A DNA stretch of 64,000 nucleotides from Arthrobacter sp. Y81 (GTDB taxonomy: Bacteria; Actinomycetota; Actinomycetes; Actinomycetales; Micrococcaceae): NCBI RefSeq assembly GCF_002929335.1, contig NZ_PJIL01000014.1:62001-126000 (forward strand). Direction: 5' to 3'. Position numbers and translations under genes: made by a program. Below, in pieces: positions 55,573-63,218 of this stretch; positions within the stretch are counted from its first letter, which is position 1, and each line of letters starts with the position of its first letter. The notes under the pieces are model-generated. The model searched no databases, was not told where the DNA came from, and was given only the letters and a program-made list of their open reading frames with translations.

Positions 55573-56772
55573 TTATGCCGCAGCGCCGGCGGTGACGTTT
55601 TCGAGGACGACGGCCAGGCCCTGGCCGACGCCGATGCAGATCGCGGCGACGCCCCAGCGCTGCCCGGAGGCCTGCAGGGACCGGGCCAGGGTGCCCAGGA
55701 TCCGGCCGCCGGAGGCGCCCAGCGGGTGGCCCATCGCGATCGCGCCGCCGTGCCGGTTCACGATGGAGGCATCGATCCCCCAGGCGTTGATGCACGCCAG
55801 GGACTGCGCGGCGAACGCTTCGTTAAGTTCGACGGCGCCCACCTGGTCCCAGCCGATGCCCGCCTTCGCGAGGGCCTTGTTCGCGGCCTCCACCGGGGCG
55901 TAGCCGAAGAACTGCGGATCGTTGGCGTGCGCTCCGCGCCCGGCGATGCGCGCCAGCGGCTCCAGCCCCAGCAGCCCGGCGGCGTTCTCCGATCCGATCC
56001 AGGCCGCGGAGGCGCCGTCTGACAGCGGGGACGCGTTGCCGGCGGTCACGGTGCCGTTCTCGGCGCGGAACACGGTCTTGAGTCCGGCGAGTTTCTCGGC
56101 CGAGGATCCGGCGCGGATGCCCTCGTCCCGGACCAGGTCCGTGCCCGGCACCGGGGCCACGAGGTTGTCGTAGAACCCCTCGTCCCAGGCCGCGGCGGAC
56201 AGGTTGTGCGAGTTGGCGGCGAACTCGTCCTGCGCCTCGCGGGTCACTCCGTACTTCTCGGCCAGCCGTTCGGTGGCCTCGCCGAGGGAGATGGTCCAGT
56301 CCTTCGGCATGGCCTTGTTCACCAGGCGCCAGCCCAGTGTGGTGGAGGCCAGGGTCATGTCCCCGGCCGGGTAGGGCTTCTCGGTCTTGGGCAGCACCCA
56401 CGGGGCGCGGGACATCGACTCGGCGCCGCCGATCAGCATCAGCTCCGCATCCCCGGCGTTGACCTGGCGCGAGGCGATGATCGCCGCGTCCAGGGAGGAC
56501 CCGCAGAGCCGGTTGACCGTGGTGCCCGGGATCGAGACCGGCAAACCGGCCAGCAGGGTGCCCATCCGGGCGATGTTGCGGTTCTCCTCGCCGGCGCCGT
56601 TGGCGTTGCCGAACACCACTTCATCGATCCGCTCCACATCAAGCTTCGGAGCACGCTTGACGATCTCACCGATCACGTGCGCGGCAAGATCATCCGGACG
56701 GACACCGGCCAGGCCGGACCCGAACTTCCCAAAAGGCGTGCGAACAGCGTCGTACACAAAAGCCTGGTTCAT
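55573..56772 (-). CDS. pcaF: 3-oxoadipyl-CoA thiolase, 399 aa
   Basis: Thiolase cleaving 3-oxoadipyl-CoA to acetyl-CoA and succinyl-CoA. Catalytic residues are seen: Cys90 in TTVNRLCGSSLDA, the His of RHGGAIAMGHPLGASGGR near 350, and the second Cys in AAICIGVGQGLA. The start MNQAFVYDAVRTPFGKFGSGLAGVRPDDL is characteristic of PcaF/PaaJ. Length is normal. A 68-nt hairpin separates it from pcaC upstream, so it may have its own mRNA level or promoter. Confidence 0.93.
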   Translation of the reverse strand: MNQAFVYDAVRTPFGKFGSGLAGVRPDDLAAHVIGEIVKRAPKLDVERIDEVVFGNANGAGEENRNIARMGTLLAGLPVSIPGTTVNRLCGSSLDAAIIASRQVNAGDAELMLIGGAESMSRAPWVLPKTEKPYPAGDMTLASTTLGWRLVNKAMPKDWTISLGEATERLAEKYGVTREAQDEFAANSHNLSAAAWDEGFYDNLVAPVPGTDLVRDEGIRAGSSAEKLAGLKTVFRAENGTVTAGNASPLSDGASAAWIGSENAAGLLGLEPLARIAGRGAHANDPQFFGYAPVEAANKALAKAGIGWDQVGAVELNEAFAAQSLACINAWGIDASIVNRHGGAIAMGHPLGASGGRILGTLARSLQASGQRWGVAAICIGVGQGLAVVLENVTAGAAA

Positions 56773-56795
56773 AACTATTCCTCTAATTCCGTAGG

Positions 56796-56863
56796 GCCCA
56801 ACTAGGTCGCAGTTAACGTCCTCATTCGCGCGAATGACGACGTTAACTGCTAGCTAGTTGGGC
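56796..56863. other. Long imperfect inverted repeat between pcaC and pcaF
   Basis: Nested arms: 10 bp (56796-56805 with 56854-56863), 12 bp GCAGTTAACGTC (56809-56820 with 56839-56850), and a central 14-bp palindrome CATTCGCGCGAATG (56823-56836). One end overlaps the pcaC stop codon. The stem shares a GCAG-x-TAA core with the hairpin after pcaJ. It could be a processing site or partial terminator, or part of an intergenic repeat family. Confidence 0.65.
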
Positions 56864-57318
56864 GGGGTGGCTGCGTCAAGCTGGGCAAAGACCTGCTGCG
56901 CGGTTTTGAAAGCTGTGTTGGCGGAGGGAACTCCGCAGTAAATGGCGGTCTGCAGCAGGATTTCCTTGATTTCGTCCCTGCTCAGGCCGTTGGTGATGGC
57001 GGCGCGGATGTGCATCGCCAGTTCTTCCCAGTGCCCGTGGGCCACCATGGCTGTGATGGTGACGGCCGAGCGCATCTGCCGCGTCAGGCCCGGACGGGTC
57101 CAGATACCGCCCCAGGCGATGCGGGTGATCATGTCCTGGAAGTCCTCGGTGAAGGCGTCCTTGTTGGCGTTGGCGCGGTCCACATGCGCGGCGCCGAGCA
57201 CTTCGCGGCGGACCACCATCCCGCCGTCGTAAATCTCCTGGCTGGTGGCGTCCGGCTGGACTGCGCCATGCCTTTCCAGGCCGGGACGGTCGCCGCCGGA
57301 TGCTTCGGGGCCGGTCAT
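56854..57318 (-). CDS. pcaC: 4-carboxymuconolactone decarboxylase, 154 aa
   Basis: Small decarboxylase converting 4-carboxymuconolactone to 3-oxoadipate enol-lactone. The AhpD-like/CMD fold is seen in REVLGAAHVDRANANKDAFTEDFQDMITRIAWGGIWTRPGLTRQMRSAVTITAMVAHGHWEEL and in the C-terminal IKEILLQTAIYCGVPSANTAFK. The ATG at 57318 overlaps the pcaD stop (ATGA). In many actinobacteria pcaD and pcaC are fused as pcaL; here they are separate but coupled genes. Confidence 0.93.
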   Translation of the reverse strand: MTGPEASGGDRPGLERHGAVQPDATSQEIYDGGMVVRREVLGAAHVDRANANKDAFTEDFQDMITRIAWGGIWTRPGLTRQMRSAVTITAMVAHGHWEELAMHIRAAITNGLSRDEIKEILLQTAIYCGVPSANTAFKTAQQVFAQLDAATPPN

Positions 57319-58133
57319 TTGGCTGCTCCGCGGGTTTCGCTCCAGGCGATGAGGCCCTTGAGCAGTTCGGCGACGTGCGCGGGCGCTTCGGCCGGAGCGA
57401 GGTGCGCCACCCTCTCCAGCGTTACGGCACTTGCGGTGCCGCCGCCGGCTGTGATGCCCTTCGCCACTTCTTCGGCGAACGACGGCGGTGCGACAGTGTC
57501 CTCCGCACCTGCCACGGCCTGGGTGGGGACGCGGATGCTGCCGAGCTCCTCGCGGACGTCGAAGCCGGCCAGGGCTTCGCAGCAGAATGCGTAGCTGAAG
57601 CGGTCGGCGTCGCGCAGGGAATGCAGCAGGCGGCTGCTGAGCTCGGGCTCGCGCTCCATGAATCCGGGCGCGAACCAACGTTGCGCGGAACCCTGGATCA
57701 TCACCGGGGTGCCCTGGCTGCGGACGGTTTCGGCCCGCTCCAGCCAGCCTTCGGGAGTGCCCAGCTTGGCCCCGGAGCACTGCACGGAGAGGCTCTTAAG
57801 GCGTTCGCCGTGCTTGATGCCCAGCTGCAGTCCGGTGGCCCCGCCAAGGGACACTCCGGCATAGTGGAACCTCTCGCCCGGCGCGATCGAATCAACCAGT
57901 TCGACGACGGCGTCAGCCAGTTCGGCGACGTCGAACGATTCCGTCGCAGCCGGCGAGACGCCGTGGCCGGGCAGGTCCCAGGCAACGACGTCGAAGTCTT
58001 CCCCGAGCAGGGCGCCGGCCTGGGTCCACAGCACTGAGGACGTCCCCAATGACGGCCCCACCACCAGCAGGGGCTTGTCCCCCAGCGGGCGCTGGGGGGA
58101 GAGCAGTACAGCCTTGACTGTTGGTCTAGCCAC
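57315..58133 (-). CDS. pcaD: 3-oxoadipate enol-lactonase, 272 aa
   Basis: Alpha/beta hydrolase that opens the enol-lactone to beta-ketoadipate. The nucleophile is Ser95 in YAGVSLGGATGLQLG, preceded by FDVVAWDLPGHGVSP, and the oxyanion-hole region is VVGPSLGTSSVLW. The late acid Asp is in AGAEDTVAPP and the His in ERVAHLAPAEAP. Length is typical. It overlaps pcaB by 8 bp and pcaC by 4 bp, so it is central to one operon. Confidence 0.92.
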   Translation of the reverse strand: MARPTVKAVLLSPQRPLGDKPLLVVGPSLGTSSVLWTQAGALLGEDFDVVAWDLPGHGVSPAATESFDVAELADAVVELVDSIAPGERFHYAGVSLGGATGLQLGIKHGERLKSLSVQCSGAKLGTPEGWLERAETVRSQGTPVMIQGSAQRWFAPGFMEREPELSSRLLHSLRDADRFSYAFCCEALAGFDVREELGSIRVPTQAVAGAEDTVAPPSFAEEVAKGITAGGGTASAVTLERVAHLAPAEAPAHVAELLKGLIAWSETRGAAK

Positions 58134-59700
58134 GGGAAACTCCGTTCAGGTCTGTTTGGATGGGGGTATCTTCGGTTGGATCCGCCGGTGTCGGGCCGCC
58201 ACTTCCGCCGAACTCGGGGAAGGCGGCCAGGATGCGGCGGGAGATTTCGGCGGCCTGACCCAGGTAGCTGGCCGGGTCCAGGAGCTCTTCCAGCCGTTCG
58301 TCCGAAAGGGCACTGGCCGGGACAGCCTCGCGCAGCAGGCGGCGGTAGGTTCCGGACTGCTCCGCGGCCGGAACCTCGAGCGTCCGGTCCACCACGGACT
58401 GGAGCTGCTGCTTGCCGGTCCGGCCGGCCGCGGCACCAGCGTTCTCCTCTGCCGGCAGCGCATCGAGCAGCGGCGCCACGGCGGCGGACACTCCTTCGCT
58501 GAGCAGCAGCGGCCCGGACAGGCCCAGGTTGCGGCGCATGGCATCCGGGAAGACCCGCAGGCCTTCGGCGAGCTCCCTGAGGTGGCCGGCCGAGCCGAGC
58601 GCCAGGCGGAGCAGCTGCCTGAAGGCGGGCCACTCGCTGTGCCACGCGCCGTCGGGCCGTTCGTCGTTGAAGTTGGCCGCTGCCAGATGCAGCTGCGCGG
58701 CCAGGTAGGGGGCCTGGAGTGCCGCACTGCGGACCAGGACCGACAGCACGGGGTTCTGCTTCTGCGGCATGGCCGAGGAAACACCGCGCCCGGCGGCACG
58801 CGGTTCGGCGAGTTCAGCCACCTCCGGGCGGCTGAGGAACAGCACGTCCGAGGCGATCTTGCCCAGCGCATCCGTCACGCCGGCCAGGGCGTCTCCCAGC
58901 GACGTGACGGCCAGGCGGTTGGTGTGCCACGGTCCCGGCGTGGCCGCCAGGCCAAGGTGCGCCGCCAGGTTGCCCGAGAGGTCGAAGGGCGTGTCCACCG
59001 AATCCCTGGTCAGGACGGTTCCGGCGGCGAGTGTTCCCGCGGCGCCGCCGGTCTGCAGCGGCAGCTCGACGGCTTCAAGGCGGCGTGCTGCGGCAGCGAG
59101 CCCGTGGAACCACTGCGCCGCCTTCAGGCCGAAGGTGAACGGCAGGGAATGCTGCGTCAGGCTCCTGCCCACGCAGAGCGTGTCCGCATGGTGTTCCGCC
59201 AAGGAAGCCAGCGCCGTCGTGATCCCCCGAACATCCGCCAGGAGGGCCGAAACGGCGTTGCGGGCCAGCAGCATCAGGGCAGAGTCCAGCACGTCCTGGC
59301 TGGTCAGCGAGGTGTGCACGGCACGCACAGCACCCACGTGCTCCGCGTCCAGGGCATTGACCTCGGTCCGGAGGTCAGCCAGCAGCGGGATGACCGGGTT
59401 CGCGCCGCCCTGGGCGCGGACGGCAATGCCGGCCACGTCATAGCGGTCGACGTCCGCGGCTGAAGCCACGACGGCGGCTGAGCCGGCCGGCGCGAGGCCG
59501 GCCTTCTCCAGCACCGAAGCCCAGCCGGACTCGACGGCGAGGATTGCCGCGAGCACCGCCCGGTCCCCTGTCAGCGCTGCCACGGCAGGCGACGCCGACA
59601 CGGGGCTCAGGAGCCCGACGTCACCATCCATGCCGCTCGCGGCATATTCGCTTATGGCGCTGGCTGAGCTGTCCGCGCTGGCTGCTCCGGAGGTGTTCAC
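58126..59700 (-). CDS. pcaB: 3-carboxy-cis,cis-muconate cycloisomerase, 524 aa
   Basis: Fumarase/aspartase-superfamily cycloisomerase. DVGLLSPVSASPAVAALTGDRAVLAAILAVE is the PcaB opening, the early motif LTSQDVLDSALMLLARN is conserved, and the superfamily signature reads SSAMPQKQNPVLSVLVRSAA. Compared with ~450-residue PcaB proteins it carries a longer C-terminal domain. GTG at 59700 overlaps the pcaG stop as GTGA; an ATG at 59631 is an alternative that would drop a Ser/Ala-rich leader of 23 residues. Confidence 0.92.
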   Translation of the reverse strand: MNTSGAASADSSASAISEYAASGMDGDVGLLSPVSASPAVAALTGDRAVLAAILAVESGWASVLEKAGLAPAGSAAVVASAADVDRYDVAGIAVRAQGGANPVIPLLADLRTEVNALDAEHVGAVRAVHTSLTSQDVLDSALMLLARNAVSALLADVRGITTALASLAEHHADTLCVGRSLTQHSLPFTFGLKAAQWFHGLAAAARRLEAVELPLQTGGAAGTLAAGTVLTRDSVDTPFDLSGNLAAHLGLAATPGPWHTNRLAVTSLGDALAGVTDALGKIASDVLFLSRPEVAELAEPRAAGRGVSSAMPQKQNPVLSVLVRSAALQAPYLAAQLHLAAANFNDERPDGAWHSEWPAFRQLLRLALGSAGHLRELAEGLRVFPDAMRRNLGLSGPLLLSEGVSAAVAPLLDALPAEENAGAAAGRTGKQQLQSVVDRTLEVPAAEQSGTYRRLLREAVPASALSDERLEELLDPASYLGQAAEISRRILAAFPEFGGSGGPTPADPTEDTPIQTDLNGVSRG

Positions 59701-60302
59701 TGTGCGGCGCCCCCGACAGCCGCTCCCTCGACAGAGGCTCCTTCGAAGTCGAGGAACACGGTTTCGCCCTCGCCCTGCAGCCGGATGTCCCAGGTGAGTC
59801 CGCCGTCAGCATCACGGCTGGCGATCAGCGTGGAGCGGCGTTCCGGATCCAGGGAGGACAGCAGCGGGTCGGCCGCCAGCGCTTCGGCGTTCTCGGGCAG
59901 GTAGACGCGGGTGAAGAGGCGGTTCATCAGGCCGCGGGCAAACACGGCCACGGAGATGAACGCCGCCGCGCCGGGCTTGGTGGGGCCGGGGTTCACCGTG
60001 GTGAAGGTGTACATGCCACTGTTGCCCACGGAGCTCCGGCCGAAGCCGGTGAACGTGTAGCCGTCGCGGACCAGCGAGCCGGTCCGGTGCACGATGTTGC
60101 CTTCGGAATCCGGCTGCCAGATCTCCAGGATCGCGTCCGGGATGGGGTGGCCGGCGCCGTCGTACACGGTGCCCTGCAGGCGGATGGAGCCGGGCGATCC
60201 CGGGGCCAGCAGTTCGCGGTCCTTCTCGTACGGCAGGGCGTAGCCGTAGAAGGGGCCTACGGTCTGGCCGGGTGTGGGGGTCAGCTTGGTGGTTGAGCTC
60301 AC
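59697..60302 (-). CDS. pcaG: Protocatechuate 3,4-dioxygenase alpha subunit, 201 aa
   Basis: Alpha chain of the intradiol dioxygenase that cleaves protocatechuate to 3-carboxy-cis,cis-muconate. The opening LTPTPGQTVGPFYGYALPYEKD is diagnostic, and the intradiol core is seen in GTVYDGAGHPIPDAILEIWQPDSEG and GRSSVGNSGMYTFTTVNPG. As usual for alpha chains the iron ligands are not conserved. It starts 1 bp after the pcaH stop, so the subunits are co-translated. Confidence 0.94.
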   Translation of the reverse strand: MSSTTKLTPTPGQTVGPFYGYALPYEKDRELLAPGSPGSIRLQGTVYDGAGHPIPDAILEIWQPDSEGNIVHRTGSLVRDGYTFTGFGRSSVGNSGMYTFTTVNPGPTKPGAAAFISVAVFARGLMNRLFTRVYLPENAEALAADPLLSSLDPERRSTLIASRDADGGLTWDIRLQGEGETVFLDFEGASVEGAAVGGAAQ

Positions 60303-60303
60303 G

Positions 60304-61215
60304 TTATTCCTCGTCTCCTTCTGCGCCGAATGCTTCGTTTTCGGTCCAGGTCCGCTTGGAGCCCGTCAGGACAATGTCCCACTTGTAGCCCAGTGCCCAT
60401 TCGGGCTGGGTGAGATCGTGGTCGTAGCTCGCCACCAGGCGATCCCGGGCATCCTGGTCCACGATGGACTGGTAGATGGGGTCGAGCGGGAACAGCTGGT
60501 CACCCGGAAAGTACATCTGGGTAACGATGCGCTGGGTGAACTCCTGCCCGAACAGGGAGAAGTGGATGTGCGCCGGGCGCCACGCGTTGAGGTGGTTCTT
60601 CCACGGATAGGCGCCGGGCTTGATGGTGGTGAAGCTGTAGGAGCCGTCGGCCCCGGTGATGCAGCGGCCCACGCCCGTGAAGTTGGGGTCGAGCGGTGCC
60701 GGGTGCTGGTCCCGCTTGTGGATGTAGCGGCCGGAGGAGTTGGCCTGCCAGATCTCCACCAGCTGGCCGGCGACGGGCCTGCCGTCACCGTCGAGCACGC
60801 GGCCGGCGACGATGATGCGTTCGCCCTGGGGCTCACCGTTGTGCTGGATGGTCAGGTCCGATTCCAGTGCGTGCACGTCCTGGTGCCCGAAGGCAGGCGA
60901 GTACAGCTCGATGGTTTCCGGATCGGCGTGGTGCAGGCTCTTGGTGGGGTGGCGGAGGATGCTGCTGCGGTACGGCGCGTAGTCCAGCCGCGGCTGGATT
61001 TCCGGAGCCTTCCCGGTTTTCAGGGCTGCGGCGTACGCATCCCCGATTGCCTTGATCTCCGCGCTGAGGTCCTGCTGGGTTTCCACGGCGTCCTTCGGCT
61101 GGGTTTGAGGTGCAGCCTGCGGTGCGGTCCCGGGTGCGGCCTGGGGTGCCACGTCCGACACGTCTTCGGTGATCGGATCGGCGTTGAATGTTTCAATGTT
61201 GATTTCTTCAGGCAC
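60304..61215 (-). CDS. pcaH: Protocatechuate 3,4-dioxygenase beta subunit, 303 aa
   Basis: Catalytic beta chain holding the Fe(III). Ligands are visible: Tyr164 (SSGRYIHKRDQHP), Tyr203 (KPGAYPWKNH), and His216/His218 (RPAHIHFSLFG). Intradiol core GRVLDGDGRPVAGQLVEIWQANSSG. An unusual N-terminal extension of about 50 residues, rich in Ala, Pro, Gln and acidic residues, precedes the usual start region (DYAPYRSSILRHP). GTG at 61215 is supported by AAAGGAGG. It lies 44 bp after the quiC-like gene. Confidence 0.95.
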   Translation of the reverse strand: MPEEINIETFNADPITEDVSDVAPQAAPGTAPQAAPQTQPKDAVETQQDLSAEIKAIGDAYAAALKTGKAPEIQPRLDYAPYRSSILRHPTKSLHHADPETIELYSPAFGHQDVHALESDLTIQHNGEPQGERIIVAGRVLDGDGRPVAGQLVEIWQANSSGRYIHKRDQHPAPLDPNFTGVGRCITGADGSYSFTTIKPGAYPWKNHLNAWRPAHIHFSLFGQEFTQRIVTQMYFPGDQLFPLDPIYQSIVDQDARDRLVASYDHDLTQPEWALGYKWDIVLTGSKRTWTENEAFGAEGDEE

Positions 61216-61259
61216 GGCAGCCTCCTTTCGGTTGATGGGGTTGATGGTTGGACTTAGGT

Positions 61260-63218
61260 TCAGGTGGCGCGTTTCAGCTGGTGCAGGTGGTCGTACTGGA
61301 CGGCGTGCCGGACCGGGGCGTTGGGGGCGCCGTAGCCGTCGTAACCGCCGCGGCGTTCCACCATTTCGAAGAACACGCTGCCAACGGTGGCGGTGTAGAA
61401 GTGCAGGAATTCGCCGTCGGCGTCGCGGTCGTACAGGAGGTTCAGTTCCCGCAGGGTGGCCAGGAACGCAGGGTCCAGGGCGAAGCGGGCATCCAGGTCC
61501 TCGTAGTAGTTCGCGGGGATCTGCAGGAAGTCCAGGCCGCGGTCGCGGGCCTCGCGGGCGGTGGCCACGAGGTCGTCCACGGCGAAGGCGATGTGCTCCT
61601 GGTACGTCGTCCGGTGGGCGGTGCCGGTGTCCGCGCCGTCCTGCTGGATGACGGGAGCAAGGTTCAGCACCAGGCGCACGGCGCGGTCGGCGGTAAGCAT
61701 CACCTGGGAGCGGACCAGGCCGCTGGGGCTGGGCACCTCCGCGAACGGCTGCGGCTCCAGGGCCAGGGCGCTGGTGTAGAACAGCACGGCTTCGTCAAAG
61801 TGCTGCCACGGCTGCGCGAGGTTCACGTGGTCAATCACGGCACTGCGGGCGCCGGCAGGGACCTCGAGCCCTGCGCCGAACTCGTGGGTCCAGGCGGCGG
61901 TGCCGTCCGGGCTGCCCTGGCAGAGGAAGATCTCGGTGGAATCCGGTGCGGCGAAGCCCTGGAACACTTCCTCATTGGCCTGGCTCTTGCGCGGCACGGC
62001 GGGTGCCTTGAGCTGCTGGGCGCGGGCTGCGGCAATCACCGGCGAATCGACGTCGAAGCCGAGGGCGGCGATGGCGGGCGCGGAACCGGCAGGGACCCCG
62101 GCAAGTGCTGCCGCGTCCGGCCCGGCCGGATCCTGCTCGTTGATGATCACGCGTGCGTGGCCCATGGTCCACAGTTGCACGTCCTTGGTGCGGTGTCTGC
62201 CGTTGAATTCGAATCCCAGCTGGCCCAGCAGCTTCTCCAGGCCTGCGGTGTCCGCGGCTTTCACCTCGGCGAAGTTGAAGCCTGCCGGTTCGGCCACCTG
62301 CGGGAGGGTGGCCAGCTCCATCGGATAACGACGGCGGGCAGGGGCCGCAGGCCCACTAACAACAGTGCCCACGCCACCTGCACCCGCAGGGGCGTTGGCG
62401 TCCAGCCATTTGGCGCTCTGTTCCTCGAGCCAGATCAGCGACCGCATGGCGTCCACGGCGGTGCGTTCGACGTCGGACTGGCGGAAGACGTCGTTGAAGA
62501 CCTCCAGCGAAACCGGCCCGGCGTACCCGGCGCGGACCACGTAGCCCATGAATTTGGCGAGCTCGAACTGGCCCTCGCCCGGGAAGACCCGGTAGTGCCG
62601 GCTCCAGGACAGGACATCCATGGAGAGCTTGGGGGCGTCGGCCACCTGGACGAAGAAGATCTTGTCCGCGTTGAAGGACTCGATGGGCGCGGTGTCCCAG
62701 TCGCGGGACAGGATATGGAAGGAGTCGAGGCAGGTGCCGAGGTTCGGGTGGTCCACGGTTTCCACCAAACGGTGGGCGTGCTCGTAGTCGTTGACGTACT
62801 TGCCCCAGGCCAGCGCCTCGTAGGCCACCTTGATGCCGTGGTCACCGGCGAGTCCGGCCAGCCGGGACAGCTGCTCGGCGCGCAGGGAGTCGTCGTCAAC
62901 GGTGGCAGTGCCCACGTTGGAGCAGACCAGGATGGTGTCCATGCCCAGGCGGGACATCAGCTTGAACTTGGCCTCGGCCCGGCGGAGATTGGCGGCGAGG
63001 AGGTCCTCGGGAACGCTGTCGAAGTCGCGGAACGGCTGGTAGAGGTCCAGGGTCAGGCCCAGGTCCGCGGCCATTTTCCGGACGTCCTCCGGGCTCAGGG
63101 AGGACGTCACAAGGTCCTGCTCGAAAATTTCAATGCCGTCGAAGCCGGCGATGGCGCACGCCTGCATTTTTTCCTTCAGCGTCCCGGACAGGCACACCGT
63201 GGCGATCCCGGTACGCAT
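61260..63218 (-). CDS. quiC: 3-dehydroshikimate dehydratase fused to a VOC (HPPD-like) domain, 652 aa
   Basis: The N-terminal ~290 residues are an AP-endonuclease/xylose-isomerase-like TIM barrel that dehydrates 3-dehydroshikimate to protocatechuate. Metal ligands in order are Glu134 (YEALAWG), Asp165 (CLDSFH), Gln191 (VQVADAP) and Glu239 (SLEVFND), the set expected for QuiC-type enzymes. The C-terminal half (about 330-652) is a double VOC domain like 4-hydroxyphenylpyruvate dioxygenase, with a plausible His-His-Glu site (DHVNLAQP, EHIAFAVDD, FEMVERRGG). In known relatives this domain does not do the HPPD reaction. It shares one base with the upstream dehydrogenase stop (TGATG). Confidence 0.9.
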   Translation of the reverse strand: MRTGIATVCLSGTLKEKMQACAIAGFDGIEIFEQDLVTSSLSPEDVRKMAADLGLTLDLYQPFRDFDSVPEDLLAANLRRAEAKFKLMSRLGMDTILVCSNVGTATVDDDSLRAEQLSRLAGLAGDHGIKVAYEALAWGKYVNDYEHAHRLVETVDHPNLGTCLDSFHILSRDWDTAPIESFNADKIFFVQVADAPKLSMDVLSWSRHYRVFPGEGQFELAKFMGYVVRAGYAGPVSLEVFNDVFRQSDVERTAVDAMRSLIWLEEQSAKWLDANAPAGAGGVGTVVSGPAAPARRRYPMELATLPQVAEPAGFNFAEVKAADTAGLEKLLGQLGFEFNGRHRTKDVQLWTMGHARVIINEQDPAGPDAAALAGVPAGSAPAIAALGFDVDSPVIAAARAQQLKAPAVPRKSQANEEVFQGFAAPDSTEIFLCQGSPDGTAAWTHEFGAGLEVPAGARSAVIDHVNLAQPWQHFDEAVLFYTSALALEPQPFAEVPSPSGLVRSQVMLTADRAVRLVLNLAPVIQQDGADTGTAHRTTYQEHIAFAVDDLVATAREARDRGLDFLQIPANYYEDLDARFALDPAFLATLRELNLLYDRDADGEFLHFYTATVGSVFFEMVERRGGYDGYGAPNAPVRHAVQYDHLHQLKRAT

